Source of the DNA: VRUE01 sp963817905
Lineage (GTDB): Bacteria; Actinomycetota; Thermoleophilia; Solirubrobacterales; 70-9
Direction of reading: 5' to 3'
Length of the DNA stretch: 64,000 bases
Assembly: GCA_963817905.1 (NCBI GenBank)
Contig: CAWFPS010000003.1
Location: 1,736,001 to 1,800,000, forward strand
The position numbers and the translations under genes were made by a program. Position 1 is the first letter of the stretch. Each line of letters opens with the position of its first letter. Of the stretch, positions 51,973 through 61,948 are shown piece after piece. Under the pieces are notes generated by a model. It was not told the DNA's origin. It saw only the letters and a program-made list of their open reading frames with translations, and ran no database searches.

Positions 51973-52839
51973 ATGTCGGTAAAAGTTAAGATTATAGAAT
52001 GTCCACGGGATGCCATGCAAGGTTTGAAAGACTTCATTCCTACCGGGGAAAAAGTAAAATACATCCAGTCGTTGTTGGGTTGCGGCTTTGACACGGTCGA
52101 TTTTGGCAGTTTTGTATCCCCCAAGGCGATTCCACAAATGGCCGATACAGCCGAAGTACTTGCACTACTGGATCTAACAAATAACAAAAGCAAGCTTTTG
52201 TCGATTGTCGCGAATGTGCGAGGCGCAGAAGATGCCGTACAACATTCGGAAATTAGCTATTTGGGCTATCCCTTTTCCATTTCCGAGAACTTTCAAATGC
52301 GCAATACCCATAAGACGATTGCACAATCCGTAGATACCTTACAAGAAATATTGAGGATTGCAAAAGCGAGTAACAAAGAGGTGGTTACCTATATTTCTAT
52401 GGGATTCGGTAATCCCTACGGGGATCCATGGAATGTCGAAATCGTTGGGGATTGGACAGAAAAGTTAGCAGCCATGGGGTGTCGGATTATTTCGCTATCC
52501 GATACCGTAGGAACTTCAACGCCTGATTCCATTTCATATCTTTTTTCCAATTTGATTCCTAAATTTCCTGAAATCGAATTCGGTGCCCATTTACATACCA
52601 CCGCGATTAAATGGCATGAAAAAGTCGCAGCGGCTTATAGCTCAGGATGCCATAGATTCGACGGTGCTGTTCAGGGATTTGGTGGATGTCCCATGGCCAA
52701 AGATGAACTCACAGGGAATATGCCGACCGAAAAACTGCTTTCTTATTTTTCTTCGTTGAAGGTCGATACAGGAGTAAATTGGATGGTTTTTGAGGCGGCC
52801 TACAATAAGGCCACTGAATTGTTCTCGAAATATTCCTAA
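51973..52839 (+). CDS. hydroxymethylglutaryl-CoA lyase
   Basis: A 288-residue TIM-barrel enzyme of the HMGL-like family. The ATG at 51973 (MSVKVKIIECPRDAMQG) gives the standard N-terminus; the frame is open 51 bp upstream. Motifs are the ECPRD/Q start, GFDTVDFGSFVSPKAIPQMAD, SLSDTVGTSTP (metal Asp), FGAHLHTTAIKW (metal His pair) and GAVQGFGGCPMAKDELTGNMP with the catalytic Cys loop. It cleaves HMG-CoA to acetoacetate and acetyl-CoA, the last step of leucine degradation, in line with ilvE in this window. Confidence 0.93.
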   Translation: MSVKVKIIECPRDAMQGLKDFIPTGEKVKYIQSLLGCGFDTVDFGSFVSPKAIPQMADTAEVLALLDLTNNKSKLLSIVANVRGAEDAVQHSEISYLGYPFSISENFQMRNTHKTIAQSVDTLQEILRIAKASNKEVVTYISMGFGNPYGDPWNVEIVGDWTEKLAAMGCRIISLSDTVGTSTPDSISYLFSNLIPKFPEIEFGAHLHTTAIKWHEKVAAAYSSGCHRFDGAVQGFGGCPMAKDELTGNMPTEKLLSYFSSLKVDTGVNWMVFEAAYNKATELFSKYS

Positions 52840-53064
52840 AATCTACGCGTATTTTTGTGGCTCATTCGGGATTTGCTTTATACGCCCATAAATAACCTAG
52901 TGAAAGTCAAAGGATAATACCTCGAAATTAGAATTAAATCTTTATTTTTAAACTGGGTTGATGCCATTGACACCATAGACAAGGCATTCGTTTGACTTAA
53001 TTGCACTCAAAAGGCATAAAATCATCTCATTCATCAAATTGTAAAGCTTCTTAAACAAAAACCA

Positions 53065-53700
53065 ATGCGCGTGTTCCTTACTTATTTTGGACTTCTTTGT
53101 ATCATATGGGCCGGAAATGGGCAAACTAAGGAAAAATCAGTGCCACTTTTTGATGGAAAGACTTTTCAGGGTTGGGAAGGCGATACGTTACATACGTGGC
53201 GTATTGAAAAAGGGGTTATTGTTGGAGGCTCAAACGATACCGTCGTTCCTCATAATGATTTTTTATGTACGAATCGATCCTATGCCAATTTTATTCTAAA
53301 ACTAAAAATTAAATTGACGGGCGATGACGGTTTTATAAATTCAGGAATCCAATTTCGAAGTAAGCGTCTTGAGAAGCCCGATTATGAAATGACCGGATAT
53401 CAAGCCGATTGGGGAGCTGATTATTGGGGGAGTCTGTACGATGAATCGCGGCGCAACAAGACCTTAAGCGCTCCCGATTCCGTAAAAGTGCTTGACTGGA
53501 TAAAGATCGGCGACTGGAACAATTATGAAATTCGTGCAGAGGATCGTAGAATACGGCTCTATGTCAATGGGCATCAAACCGTCGATTACACGGAAGTCGA
53601 TACGGGCATACCACAGGCAGGCTTGATCGGATTTCAGATTCATGGGGGCGGAAAGGCCCGAGTCGCCTTTAAGGATATCCGTTTGGAAGCACTTGAATAA
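53065..53700 (+). CDS. exported DUF1080 (3-keto-disaccharide hydrolase-like) protein
   Basis: A 211-residue protein with signal peptide (MRVFLTYFGLLCIIWAGNGQ). The DUF1080 lectin-like beta sandwich shows VPLFDGKTFQGWEGD, HTWRIEKGVIVGG, LKLKIKLTGDDGFINSGIQFRS and YEMTGYQADWG. Relatives cleave 3-keto-glycosides or bind sugars. It is the first of three genes encoding exported proteins (53065-57841) and ends 53 bp before the next start. Upstream, 225 bp of AT-rich sequence show no gene. Confidence 0.92.
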   Translation: MRVFLTYFGLLCIIWAGNGQTKEKSVPLFDGKTFQGWEGDTLHTWRIEKGVIVGGSNDTVVPHNDFLCTNRSYANFILKLKIKLTGDDGFINSGIQFRSKRLEKPDYEMTGYQADWGADYWGSLYDESRRNKTLSAPDSVKVLDWIKIGDWNNYEIRAEDRRIRLYVNGHQTVDYTEVDTGIPQAGLIGFQIHGGGKARVAFKDIRLEALE

Positions 53701-53752
53701 TCAAAGAATCACGGCATCACCATTCAAAAACAATCATAACCAACCGACCAAA

Positions 53753-56641
53753 ATGAGAAAGTACCGTTCATTTTTCCACATTAGCCTGCCCTTTGTATTT
53801 GTACTCTTGTTAATTTGCTGCCGTCCTAAGTCTAAGGGCGAAGCTACTGAAGATCTTGTGCGTGACTCTACGATTATCGATCGTGAATATTCCCTAGAGG
53901 CGACCATGCTGGGATACTTTGCCCAAGATGGATCTCGAAACCCTACCCTAAAGGCCAATAAAGGCGATCGGGTTCGAATCACTATTACCGATGGGGAAGT
54001 TATGACTCACGACATCGCTCTGGAAAAATTAGGCATTAAGAGTGCCACTTTGTCCGAGAAGGGTTCAAGTGCAAGCATCACCTTTACGGCCGTTTCTGAC
54101 GACATCTATTTTTGTACCGTTCCTGGTCACCGTGCAGCGGGCATGGTGGGCAAATTTGAAATTGTCGAAGGAGCTATCACGGCACCGACAATTGTCGGAA
54201 TTGTTCCAAAGAAAAATGGAAAGCCTCTCAACCTTGGTTTTGAAAGAGGCACCCTTAGTGATTGGAGCGCGACTGGGGAAGCATTTAAGAACGCTCTTTT
54301 TACAGGTCCATCGACAGCTTACGAGACAGACGCAAAAATCGGATTTGACGGCGATTACTTTTTGAGCAGCGGGGGTACTACCAATTATAAATTAAAAGGC
54401 ACCTTGACTTCCGTTGCCTTTGAAGTCACACATCCCTTTGCCTCCTTTTTGATTTCCGGTGGTGCCAATGCCGATACCCGGGTAGAGCTGGTGTCCAATG
54501 ACGACCAACAGGTTATCTTTTCGTCTTCAGGACAAGGACGAACCACTATGCAGCCGATCGTAGTCGATTTAAAGGATTATTTGAACAAGGACATCTTCAT
54601 TCGTGTTATTGACAATGAGACCGGGACTTCCCCCATCTCCTATATAGGCGATGATAAAATGGCCCATATCAGTTTTGATGATTTTCGGTTTTATCCTACG
54701 CGTCCTAATTTCCCGAATGAACTCCACCAGGAGGATATTGTAGTTATGCCCCCTTTAGATCCTGTGCTGCATTCTGGGCTTTCCGGTACCGAAGCAGCCA
54801 AGGTGATGACGTTGCCCGAAGATTTCAAGATTACCCTTGCGGCTGCCGAACCTGATATTGTAAGGCCCATTAGTTTTACCATTGATGCAAAAGGCCGCCT
54901 GTGGGTGGTTGAGGGCCATACCTATCCTGTTCCGGCCGAAGAAGGAAAAGGCAAGGATCGAATCCTGATTTTTGAGGACACCAATGGGGATGGTACCTTG
55001 GATAAGCGAAAAGTATTTACCGAAGGCCTTAACCTTGTCAGCGGCATTGAAGTAGGTATGGGTGGTGTATGGCTAGGTGCGGCCCCCTATTTGTTGTTTA
55101 TCCCGATCGATGCTGAAAACGACCGCCCAGCTGGTCCACCACAAAAATTGTTGGATGGATGGGGGCTTGATGACACCCATGAGGTACTCAATAATCTACG
55201 ATGGGGTCCGGATGGTTGGTTATATGGGGTGCATGGGGTATTTACCTTTTCAAATGTCGGAAAACCCGGGGCCTCGGACGATCAACGCACTAAATTGAAT
55301 GCCGCAGTATGGAGATACCACCCCACAAGACATGAGTTCGAAGTCTTTTCAGAGGGTACCAGCAACCCCTGGGGCATCGATTTTAATGATTATGGGCAGG
55401 CGTTTATTACCGTTTGCGTCATTCCACACATGTACCACATTATACAAGGTGCCCGGTATCAGCGCCAAGGAGGGGAACATTACAATCCGTATACCTATGA
55501 TGACATTAAGACGATTGCAGACCACGTCCACTACTTGGGCGATCGTGGGCCACATGCCGGCAATTTTAGATCAGCCGCCGCTGGAGGCGGCCACGCACAT
55601 GCCGGAGCGATGATCTATTTGGGTGGGGATACCTGGCCAAAGCAGTACCGCAATTCCATTTTCATGAATAATATCAATGGTGCACGCTTGAACAATGATC
55701 AGCTCACCCGTTCTGGATCTGGCTATTTGGCCACTCATAATAAGGACTTTTTGGTCATGAACGATTCTTGGTCGCAATGGCTCAATTTTAAATATGATCC
55801 AGGTGGTTCGGTTTTTGCAATAGACTGGTATGACCAAAACCAATGTCATAGCCCGAATCCCGATGTGCATGACAAAACCCTGGGCCGGATCTTTAAGATC
55901 AGTCATAAAAACGATCAATGGGTCAAAGTGGATCTTACGAAAGCTTCGGATGCCGAGCTGGTAAACTATCAATTAAATCGGAATGAATGGTATGTTCGAC
56001 AAGCGAGGACCTTATTGCAGGAGCGTGGCCCCAACCCACAAGTGCATCAAGCCTTGAAAAAGATACTCAATGAAAATCCGGATGTAACCCGAAAACTAAG
56101 GGCCCTATGGACACTTCATGTGACCAACGGACTTTCCGATAAGGAGATGAACGAACTTCTGGGAAATCAGGATGAGTATATCAGAAGCTGGGCCATTCAA
56201 TTGATGACCGAAGACAGGGCCATTTCCCAAGCGACCATGGACAAATTTGTCGATATGGCCAAAAATGACAGTTCCGCTATGGTCAGGTTATATCTTGTGT
56301 CGGCATTGCTCCGATTGGAGCCGGCCCAACGGTGGGACGTACTGGATGCCCTTGTGCAGAAATCGGAAGATATAACCGATCATAACCTACCTTTAATGGA
56401 ATGGTATGCACTTGAACCTTTGGCGGCTTTGGACACGGAGCGCGCCTTAAAAATGGCGGAAAAGGCAAAAATACCTAAACTCTTGGATTATACCATACAA
56501 AGGGTGGCGGCCCTAAAAAGTACTGCAGCCAATAAATCTCTCCAGGCCTTAAAGGGTCGTTTGAGTAAAATAAGTTCAAATGAAAGTCAGTATTACCAGA
56601 TAAAAATCGATTCATTGGTCAATGTAAAAAGTGCCCAATAA
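53753..56641 (+). CDS. lipoprotein with cupredoxin and PVC-type membrane dehydrogenase domains
   Basis: Starting at ATG 53753 gives 962 residues with a lipobox (LLLICC, Cys22 or 23); upstream frame is inside the previous gene. Residues ~45-140 are a plastocyanin-like domain with a full type-1 copper set: His86 (MTHDIA), Cys121, His126 and Met131 (YFCTVPGHRAAGM). A beta-rich section (~150-310) follows, then the putative dehydrogenase beta-propeller (~330-720; MTLPEDFKITLAAAEPDIVRP, RWGPDGWLYGVHG, NPWGIDFNDYG) and a HEAT-like C-terminus. No CxxCH haem motif is present. It may move electrons from a sugar oxidation to copper. Confidence 0.88.
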   Translation: MRKYRSFFHISLPFVFVLLLICCRPKSKGEATEDLVRDSTIIDREYSLEATMLGYFAQDGSRNPTLKANKGDRVRITITDGEVMTHDIALEKLGIKSATLSEKGSSASITFTAVSDDIYFCTVPGHRAAGMVGKFEIVEGAITAPTIVGIVPKKNGKPLNLGFERGTLSDWSATGEAFKNALFTGPSTAYETDAKIGFDGDYFLSSGGTTNYKLKGTLTSVAFEVTHPFASFLISGGANADTRVELVSNDDQQVIFSSSGQGRTTMQPIVVDLKDYLNKDIFIRVIDNETGTSPISYIGDDKMAHISFDDFRFYPTRPNFPNELHQEDIVVMPPLDPVLHSGLSGTEAAKVMTLPEDFKITLAAAEPDIVRPISFTIDAKGRLWVVEGHTYPVPAEEGKGKDRILIFEDTNGDGTLDKRKVFTEGLNLVSGIEVGMGGVWLGAAPYLLFIPIDAENDRPAGPPQKLLDGWGLDDTHEVLNNLRWGPDGWLYGVHGVFTFSNVGKPGASDDQRTKLNAAVWRYHPTRHEFEVFSEGTSNPWGIDFNDYGQAFITVCVIPHMYHIIQGARYQRQGGEHYNPYTYDDIKTIADHVHYLGDRGPHAGNFRSAAAGGGHAHAGAMIYLGGDTWPKQYRNSIFMNNINGARLNNDQLTRSGSGYLATHNKDFLVMNDSWSQWLNFKYDPGGSVFAIDWYDQNQCHSPNPDVHDKTLGRIFKISHKNDQWVKVDLTKASDAELVNYQLNRNEWYVRQARTLLQERGPNPQVHQALKKILNENPDVTRKLRALWTLHVTNGLSDKEMNELLGNQDEYIRSWAIQLMTEDRAISQATMDKFVDMAKNDSSAMVRLYLVSALLRLEPAQRWDVLDALVQKSEDITDHNLPLMEWYALEPLAALDTERALKMAEKAKIPKLLDYTIQRVAALKSTAANKSLQALKGRLSKISSNESQYYQIKIDSLVNVKSAQ

Positions 56642-56653
56642 AAATAAGATACC

Positions 56654-57841
56654 ATGAAAATAAGCAACAAAACTATAATTGCATGCCTATTCGGCAGTCT
56701 AATCTACCTTGGTATTGGTGCCCAATGTGCCACCGCACAGGCAATTTCTTCCAATGATTTCACAAAAACCACATTGACCAGGGATTTTATCTCAGAAGGG
56801 GTTGCAGTTGGCGATATAAACAAGGATGGCCTTTTAGACATCCTCGCAGGTTACTACTGGTTTGAGGCCCCTTCCTGGGAAAAACACGAAATGGCACCAT
56901 CACGAACGTTTGACCCAAGACAGGAATACAGCGAATCGTTCCTGAATTTAGGCATGGATGTCAATTTGGATGGATGGGACGATGCGGTGATCATTGATTA
57001 CCCTGGAAAATCGGGGTTTTGGTTTGAGAACCCCAAAAACGGTGCGGGACCATGGCAGAAACATGTCATTGCCGATTCTATGGGGATCTCCAACGAATCG
57101 CCAAATTTTGTGGATATCGATGGAGATGGTAGACTCGATATACTTTGCGGGGATGTGGTCAAAAGGCAAATCGTATGGCTTCAGGCCCCAGTGCATGCTG
57201 GAGAAACTGAATGGAAACGTTTCCCGCTCAGCATTGAAAATGTGCCAGGAACGGAAGAGTACTCCCATGGGATAGGTTATGGGGATATCAATCAGGATGG
57301 CTATGGGGATGTTATAATTCACGAAGGATGGTTTGAAGGAAAGGCCGATAAAAAATCAGGTGATTGGGAGTTTCACCCGACCGATTTGGGAGAACCGTGT
57401 TCTCATATGCAAGTAGTCGATGTCAATGGCGATGGAAAAATGGATGTGGTAAGTGCCTCGGCCCATAAACTGGGTATTTGGTGGCATGAACAATTGGAAG
57501 GTCAAAACTTTGCCACCCATTTGATCAGCAATACGACCGCCCAGACGCATGCTTCAATTATGGCTGATTTAAATGGGGATGGCAGGGCCGACTATATTAC
57601 CGGAAAACGATATCTGGCCCACAACGGTCGGGATGCCGGGGATGCAGAAACCCCCTATTTGCTGTGGATTGAATTTACGCCAGGAGAGCCACCTTATTAT
57701 AAGGAGCATATTATTGATGCCGATTCCGGGGCTGGACTCAATATCGCAGTGGCCGATATGAACAAAGACGGGAAATCGGACATCGTGATCGCCAATAAGA
57801 ATGGGATTTTCCTCTTAATCAACACCATGGAGATAAAGTAA
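56654..57841 (+). CDS. exported FG-GAP/VCBS repeat protein
   Basis: A 395-residue protein with signal peptide ending near residue 31 (TAQA). It carries seven EF-hand-like calcium motifs of VCBS/FG-GAP repeats: DINKDGLLDI, DVNLDGWDDA, DIDGDGRLDI, DINQDGYGDV, DVNGDGKMDV, DLNGDGRADY and DMNKDGKSDI. The count fits one seven-bladed propeller. It starts 12 bp after the cupredoxin-dehydrogenase gene, so the two act together in the periplasm or at the surface, probably in sugar or glycan handling. Confidence 0.93.
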   Translation: MKISNKTIIACLFGSLIYLGIGAQCATAQAISSNDFTKTTLTRDFISEGVAVGDINKDGLLDILAGYYWFEAPSWEKHEMAPSRTFDPRQEYSESFLNLGMDVNLDGWDDAVIIDYPGKSGFWFENPKNGAGPWQKHVIADSMGISNESPNFVDIDGDGRLDILCGDVVKRQIVWLQAPVHAGETEWKRFPLSIENVPGTEEYSHGIGYGDINQDGYGDVIIHEGWFEGKADKKSGDWEFHPTDLGEPCSHMQVVDVNGDGKMDVVSASAHKLGIWWHEQLEGQNFATHLISNTTAQTHASIMADLNGDGRADYITGKRYLAHNGRDAGDAETPYLLWIEFTPGEPPYYKEHIIDADSGAGLNIAVADMNKDGKSDIVIANKNGIFLLINTMEIK

Positions 57842-57924
57842 TCTTATGAGCTAAAAAGTAGCGAAGGGTCGACCATGTCAAGATTTTGGGCCGTTCTGTC
57901 TTTCGTTAAGGAACGATCATATTA

Positions 57925-59313
57925 TTACAGCGAATTGATGAAAATCAAAAGATAATTCCGATCTGCTTTCGAAAGCTCCTTAAATTTATCTTTTGCGTTT
58001 TGGGCTTCCCCACCATGCCATAAAATGGCTTCCGTACTATTTTTAGCTCTGCCATCATGTAAGAAATCGGTATGCCCATTTACGACCTTCGATAGCCCAA
58101 TGCCCCATAAGGGCCTCGTTCGCCATTCGCTTCCACTGGCCCGGTAGTCAGGTCTGCCATCTGCCAGGTCTGGCCCCATATCATGTAAAAGAAGGTCCGT
58201 ATAAGGATAAAAGGTCTGATAGGCCAAGGCGCTGACTGAACTAGGACCCGTTTGCTGTCTTGGGGTGTGACACTTGCTGCAGCTTATAGCTTTAAAAATT
58301 TGTGCGCCCTTTATAACGGCTTCGGTATCGATGTTTCTAGGTGCCGGCACAGCAAGGGTCTGGACATATAAGGTAATATGTTCCAATTTTTCCTGGGAAA
58401 TTTCAGGATCGTCACCTAGGCCATCGCTACCATTGGTTTGACCGTAGCCGGTTTCCGATTGAAAAAGGGCATTGGTCACTCCCATATCCGCATTATAAGC
58501 ACCGGCACATTGTTCAAAAAGGGTTGCGGTGTTCGCTTTCCATCCAAACCTTCCAATTTTGATTTCATGCGATACCGCGTCATATACGTAATTCAACTTA
58601 CCTGAAATCCCGTCATTATCAAGATCATTCTGGTCCTCGCTGGCAATCAAATTTGCATCGGGTATTGCTTCTAAAAGTCCTAGTCCGAATACGGGTGGGG
58701 CAATTCTAGGGGAAGTTAGGGCGTCTGTAGGAAAAGAAATATAGGTGTCTGCTATCTTATAGACCGGTTTTTTTAGCACGACCTCGGTACCATCGGAAAG
58801 GATTTCTACAATATCTGAAAATTCTACTTGAAATTGAGCTTCGTTTTGGTATCCGAAGATGGCCTGATTTTGAAGCTGGGTGCCAAATCCAGGTACCGGC
58901 AGAGGTCCGCCAAATTCATTGGTGCCAGGAAGGCTCGTCCTAAGAAAGAAGCCACTTAGACCATTCATAACGACAGGAAAACCTGACCTACCGTCTTTTG
59001 GATGGCACGCAATGCACGATGAATTGTTGAAAATGGGTCCGATCCCTCCATTGACATCGGCCGGCGCCGTCACGAAGGCTTCTTCAAAAAGGGCATCTCC
59101 CACAAAATGGTTTTCCAATTCGGCTCCCGACAAGTTGCTTGCCGGTGAACTGAAGGCACTACTGGTTTCCGAGAACAAGGTTGTTTCTCCACCGGCATAC
59201 AGTCTTTCAGAAATGATCGGATTAGGAATTGGTTCATAGTCATTGGTACTATCATCGTTGCAGCCGAGCAAAGCGAGGGAACCAATTATAATAAGGACCG
59301 ATTTATTGCACAT
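57925..59313 (-). CDS. di-haem oxidoreductase-like lipoprotein (DUF1111)
   Basis: A 462-residue lipoprotein (lipobox LLGC, Cys18) of the DUF1111 / thiol-oxidoreductase group, related to di-haem peroxidases. Two c-type haem motifs are present: CIACH (100-104) and CSKCH (345-349). Conserved flanks are FNNSSCIACHPKDGRSG, GRFGWKANTATL and the C-terminal SEWRTRPLWGIGL, FLHDGRA and ILWHGGEA. It is 30 bp downstream of the imelysin gene and the last gene of the porin-imelysin-DUF1111 operon; members of such loci are thought to work in iron uptake. Confidence 0.93.
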   Translation of the reverse strand: MCNKSVLIIIGSLALLGCNDDSTNDYEPIPNPIISERLYAGGETTLFSETSSAFSSPASNLSGAELENHFVGDALFEEAFVTAPADVNGGIGPIFNNSSCIACHPKDGRSGFPVVMNGLSGFFLRTSLPGTNEFGGPLPVPGFGTQLQNQAIFGYQNEAQFQVEFSDIVEILSDGTEVVLKKPVYKIADTYISFPTDALTSPRIAPPVFGLGLLEAIPDANLIASEDQNDLDNDGISGKLNYVYDAVSHEIKIGRFGWKANTATLFEQCAGAYNADMGVTNALFQSETGYGQTNGSDGLGDDPEISQEKLEHITLYVQTLAVPAPRNIDTEAVIKGAQIFKAISCSKCHTPRQQTGPSSVSALAYQTFYPYTDLLLHDMGPDLADGRPDYRASGSEWRTRPLWGIGLSKVVNGHTDFLHDGRAKNSTEAILWHGGEAQNAKDKFKELSKADRNYLLIFINSL

Positions 59314-59343
59314 GATAAAATTTTTAAATGTTCAGTATGCTGC

Positions 59344-60432
59344 CTATAAGTTCGTAATGAGTGGCTGTAATTTAGTTTGCAATAATTTTTGAAGTTCGGA
59401 CACTTTGGTTTGCGCATTTTCAACCGCAGTACGATTCGTTGTGATCGCAATGGTAAACGTTTCAGGTATTTCGATAATGGCATCGATGGCTTCTGATATG
59501 GCAGTATTGATTTCGGTGTCCAAGGTTGCATCATACAGGATGACGATATCGGTAAGACCTTTGCCATCGATTCCCTCAAAATCGCCTGAATAAATGTTTT
59601 GAATACTGCGGATGTTATCGGCAAAGTCCAATTTCGAGTTATTGCTAAATCGCGATTCCTCTGCTTCGGGCATAGCAGCACCTCCATTGCCGTTCAAAGG
59701 AGTTTCGATTTTGCCATTCCCAACTTCGTCGGCAATAGTGATAATACCATCTACAAGTTCGCTCAATGCTGCTTTTTGGGAGGAGTAAATACTTGCGGAT
59801 TCTCCGGCATGCGTAAAATTTCTTGCAAAATCATTGCCGGTGTTGGCCCATCCGGTATACAATTGTTCTGTTTTTGATTCCAGATTCTCTGTTGCGGCCA
59901 CCAAATATTCGAGTTCCCGTAATGTAAATTCTGCAGCCGTCTTCGTATTATTCAAACCCCAAACAAAATATTCGATTGTATGAAATCCCCTGGCCTCGTT
60001 ATTGCTTTCCAATAACGACGGTGTGATGGCCTGGGTACTATTTAATATGGCATTGATATCGTTTAGGTTTACCGGCCAGGAATCAATTGCAGGGTCGATA
60101 CCTTCAGTGTCTACCGGGCCATATAAAAAGCCTTCCGATTTTTCCCAGGGCGAACGGGTTGCCATCCAAGCTTCCTTGACCGCTGTAAGGGATGCCTCAT
60201 CATCAAGTGACAAATTTTGGGCGGCTGTTTTTAAACTGGTCGCGTTGTTGAAAAGACGTTGATAGGTGGCGGTAATAACTTCGCGGGATACATTGGTTAA
60301 GACTTCCTTATACAGGATTGCCTTGGTGTCGACGGGCTCGTTAAGGTCGTCGTTTGAGCTCGCATCGGTACAACTTGTAATTATAAATTGACTTAAAATT
60401 GAAAAACTAAAAAGGATTGCTGATTTTTTCAT
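59344..60432 (-). CDS. imelysin family lipoprotein
   Basis: A 362-residue lipoprotein (ITSC, Cys21) with the imelysin/IrpA fold: AWMATRSPWEKSEGFLYGPVD, IDSWPVN and the GxHxxE motif at Gly149-His151-Glu154 (ARGFHTIEYFVWG). A second long repeat follows, and AMPEAEESRFSNNSKLDFADN is typical of the family. GxHxxE proteins are iron-regulated and are thought to bind or process iron or haem in the periplasm or at the outer membrane. It lies between the porin and di-haem genes, 15 and 30 bp from them. Confidence 0.93.
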   Translation of the reverse strand: MKKSAILFSFSILSQFIITSCTDASSNDDLNEPVDTKAILYKEVLTNVSREVITATYQRLFNNATSLKTAAQNLSLDDEASLTAVKEAWMATRSPWEKSEGFLYGPVDTEGIDPAIDSWPVNLNDINAILNSTQAITPSLLESNNEARGFHTIEYFVWGLNNTKTAAEFTLRELEYLVAATENLESKTEQLYTGWANTGNDFARNFTHAGESASIYSSQKAALSELVDGIITIADEVGNGKIETPLNGNGGAAMPEAEESRFSNNSKLDFADNIRSIQNIYSGDFEGIDGKGLTDIVILYDATLDTEINTAISEAIDAIIEIPETFTIAITTNRTAVENAQTKVSELQKLLQTKLQPLITNL

Positions 60433-60447
60433 GGGTATATATTTGAA

Positions 60448-61794
60448 TTAAAATTTAAAGCCGATGCCTGTCGAAAAAGTGTTTTCGAATTGTCTTTTTC
60501 CTGTTGAAATAAGGGTTGATGAATCAAAATTTTCAGACCCCAACCGTCTTATTGAATATTGGATTTTGTAAACGATCTTGGGATGGATAAACCAGTTGAA
60601 ACCTGCCGTAATTGCCGATCGTTGCCAACGCGGATTGTCGATTACGGTACCTGCCGTCGACTGCATGGTGTCGTAATAATCATAGCGTACAAACGGATAT
60701 AGCATTTGTATACTTCCCGGACTCAACCAGGGTAGGACATTATAACCGACTTCGGCCGAAATACCCAAGGTACTCTTACCAACGGGGGTTCTTTTTACCC
60801 CCAAATTATTCGATAAATTGGCATTTTTAAGGGAAACAATATCCGAGTTCTGTAGGTTGCCATACAATGCAATGGCATTAAAACGCAGGTTATTTTCATG
60901 ATAACTTATATGCCCTTCGGCCATGGTCACATAGGCAGTCTCCATCATATCATTTTTGGGGCGATTTGCTGCGGCATTATTAACATAGCCCGCCAATCCT
61001 ACAAAGGTGTCCTCGTGGGTGCCGAAGTTGTAATCGAATCGGCCTGCAAATCCAAAGGATTCTGAATTTACCAGGGCGAAGCGCTGTTGATAGCCACCCT
61101 TTATAAAACCTCTCGAAGAAAAGCCGGAAGCATCCAAGCCATTGACCACATAGAGCTTATAGTTTAATTTCTTGGCCAATGTGCCATAAATTTCGACCCC
61201 GTTTTCGTACCAGCCAAGGGGAAGGAGCTCATTTTCCATTTCCTGGCGGTGGGTCGTAAAATATTGAACTGGGGTATCAAGTGTTTGATGTAAGCCGAAA
61301 TACACCTTCATGCGACCTGCCCTAATATTAAAATAGGGGGTAATTTGAAAATTCAGATGTAGTTGTTCGATTTTAACGGATCCACCTTTTTCGATTTCTG
61401 CTTCAAATTCCCCAAACTCCTCTTGGTTGTCCAAATCAAGGGCCGACCCGGTTCCGCCATGTTCGAATTCTATTTCCGATTTAAAATTTATCGCGTTGGT
61501 GAATTTATATTCCAAATACAGGTTCAGGCGTTCAGCATCGAATTTATTTTTCAGATTCGGATCTGTGTCAAAATCAAAGTTGTAGTAGTTGACCACCCCG
61601 TAGCCCGTTAAACTAAAGTTACTCCAGTTTACTACCTTATTGTTGTCAGTAAGACACTGGGCAGCTCGATTTTCCGACCGTTCAGTGCGCAGTTCTTTCT
61701 TTATTTCTGCTTTGTGATTCACTATTGATACACTGTCTTGGGCGAAGGTCCAAAACGCAGTAAATAGGAGGAGGATGCAAGCGAAGTATTTCAT
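60448..61794 (-). CDS. outer-membrane porin (OprO/OprP-like) of the imelysin operon
   Basis: A 448-residue protein with signal peptide (MKYFACILLLFTAFWTFAQ). Alternating beta strands, ERLNLYLEYKFTNAINFKSEIEFEHGG, the IEQLHLNFQITPYFNIRAGRMKVYFG block and a final FSTGIGFKF mark a Bacteroidota porin related to phosphate-selective porins. As the first gene of a probably iron-regulated operon it may pass an iron source to the lipoproteins encoded after it. The start is 167 bp from that of the divergent porin. Confidence 0.88.
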   Translation of the reverse strand: MKYFACILLLFTAFWTFAQDSVSIVNHKAEIKKELRTERSENRAAQCLTDNNKVVNWSNFSLTGYGVVNYYNFDFDTDPNLKNKFDAERLNLYLEYKFTNAINFKSEIEFEHGGTGSALDLDNQEEFGEFEAEIEKGGSVKIEQLHLNFQITPYFNIRAGRMKVYFGLHQTLDTPVQYFTTHRQEMENELLPLGWYENGVEIYGTLAKKLNYKLYVVNGLDASGFSSRGFIKGGYQQRFALVNSESFGFAGRFDYNFGTHEDTFVGLAGYVNNAAANRPKNDMMETAYVTMAEGHISYHENNLRFNAIALYGNLQNSDIVSLKNANLSNNLGVKRTPVGKSTLGISAEVGYNVLPWLSPGSIQMLYPFVRYDYYDTMQSTAGTVIDNPRWQRSAITAGFNWFIHPKIVYKIQYSIRRLGSENFDSSTLISTGKRQFENTFSTGIGFKF

Positions 61795-61828
61795 TAGGTG
61801 CTATTAATTTTGGACAAAATAAACTCTT

Positions 61829-61948
61829 ATTTATAATTAATCCAAATAAAAATAACACTATTTAGAATAATTATAAATAAAATTTGTGCAAATAAAATAT
61901 GATTTTATATTTGCAATGAAATGCTAATTATATTAAATCAGTCTAAAT
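61829..61948. promoter_or_regulatory. divergent iron-type promoter with three Fur-like boxes
   Basis: ATTTAGAATAATTATAAAT (61860-61878) is an imperfect 19-bp palindrome; its core 15-mer agrees with the Fur 7-1-7 consensus TGATAATNATTATCA at 11 of 14 bases. Weaker copies lie at 61829-61847 (15 of 18 to ATTTATAATnATTATAAAT) and 61930-61948 (13 of 18). The plus-strand promoter is TTTG (61883-61886), 19-nt spacer, TATATTTG (61906-61913), with the third box just after the expected start point. Iron-loaded Fur could thus shut off both operons. Confidence 0.55.

Noticed and set aside
53753..56641. C-type cytochrome domain in the large dehydrogenase lipoprotein.
   Set aside because: No CxxCH motif exists anywhere in the translated protein, although relatives often have one.
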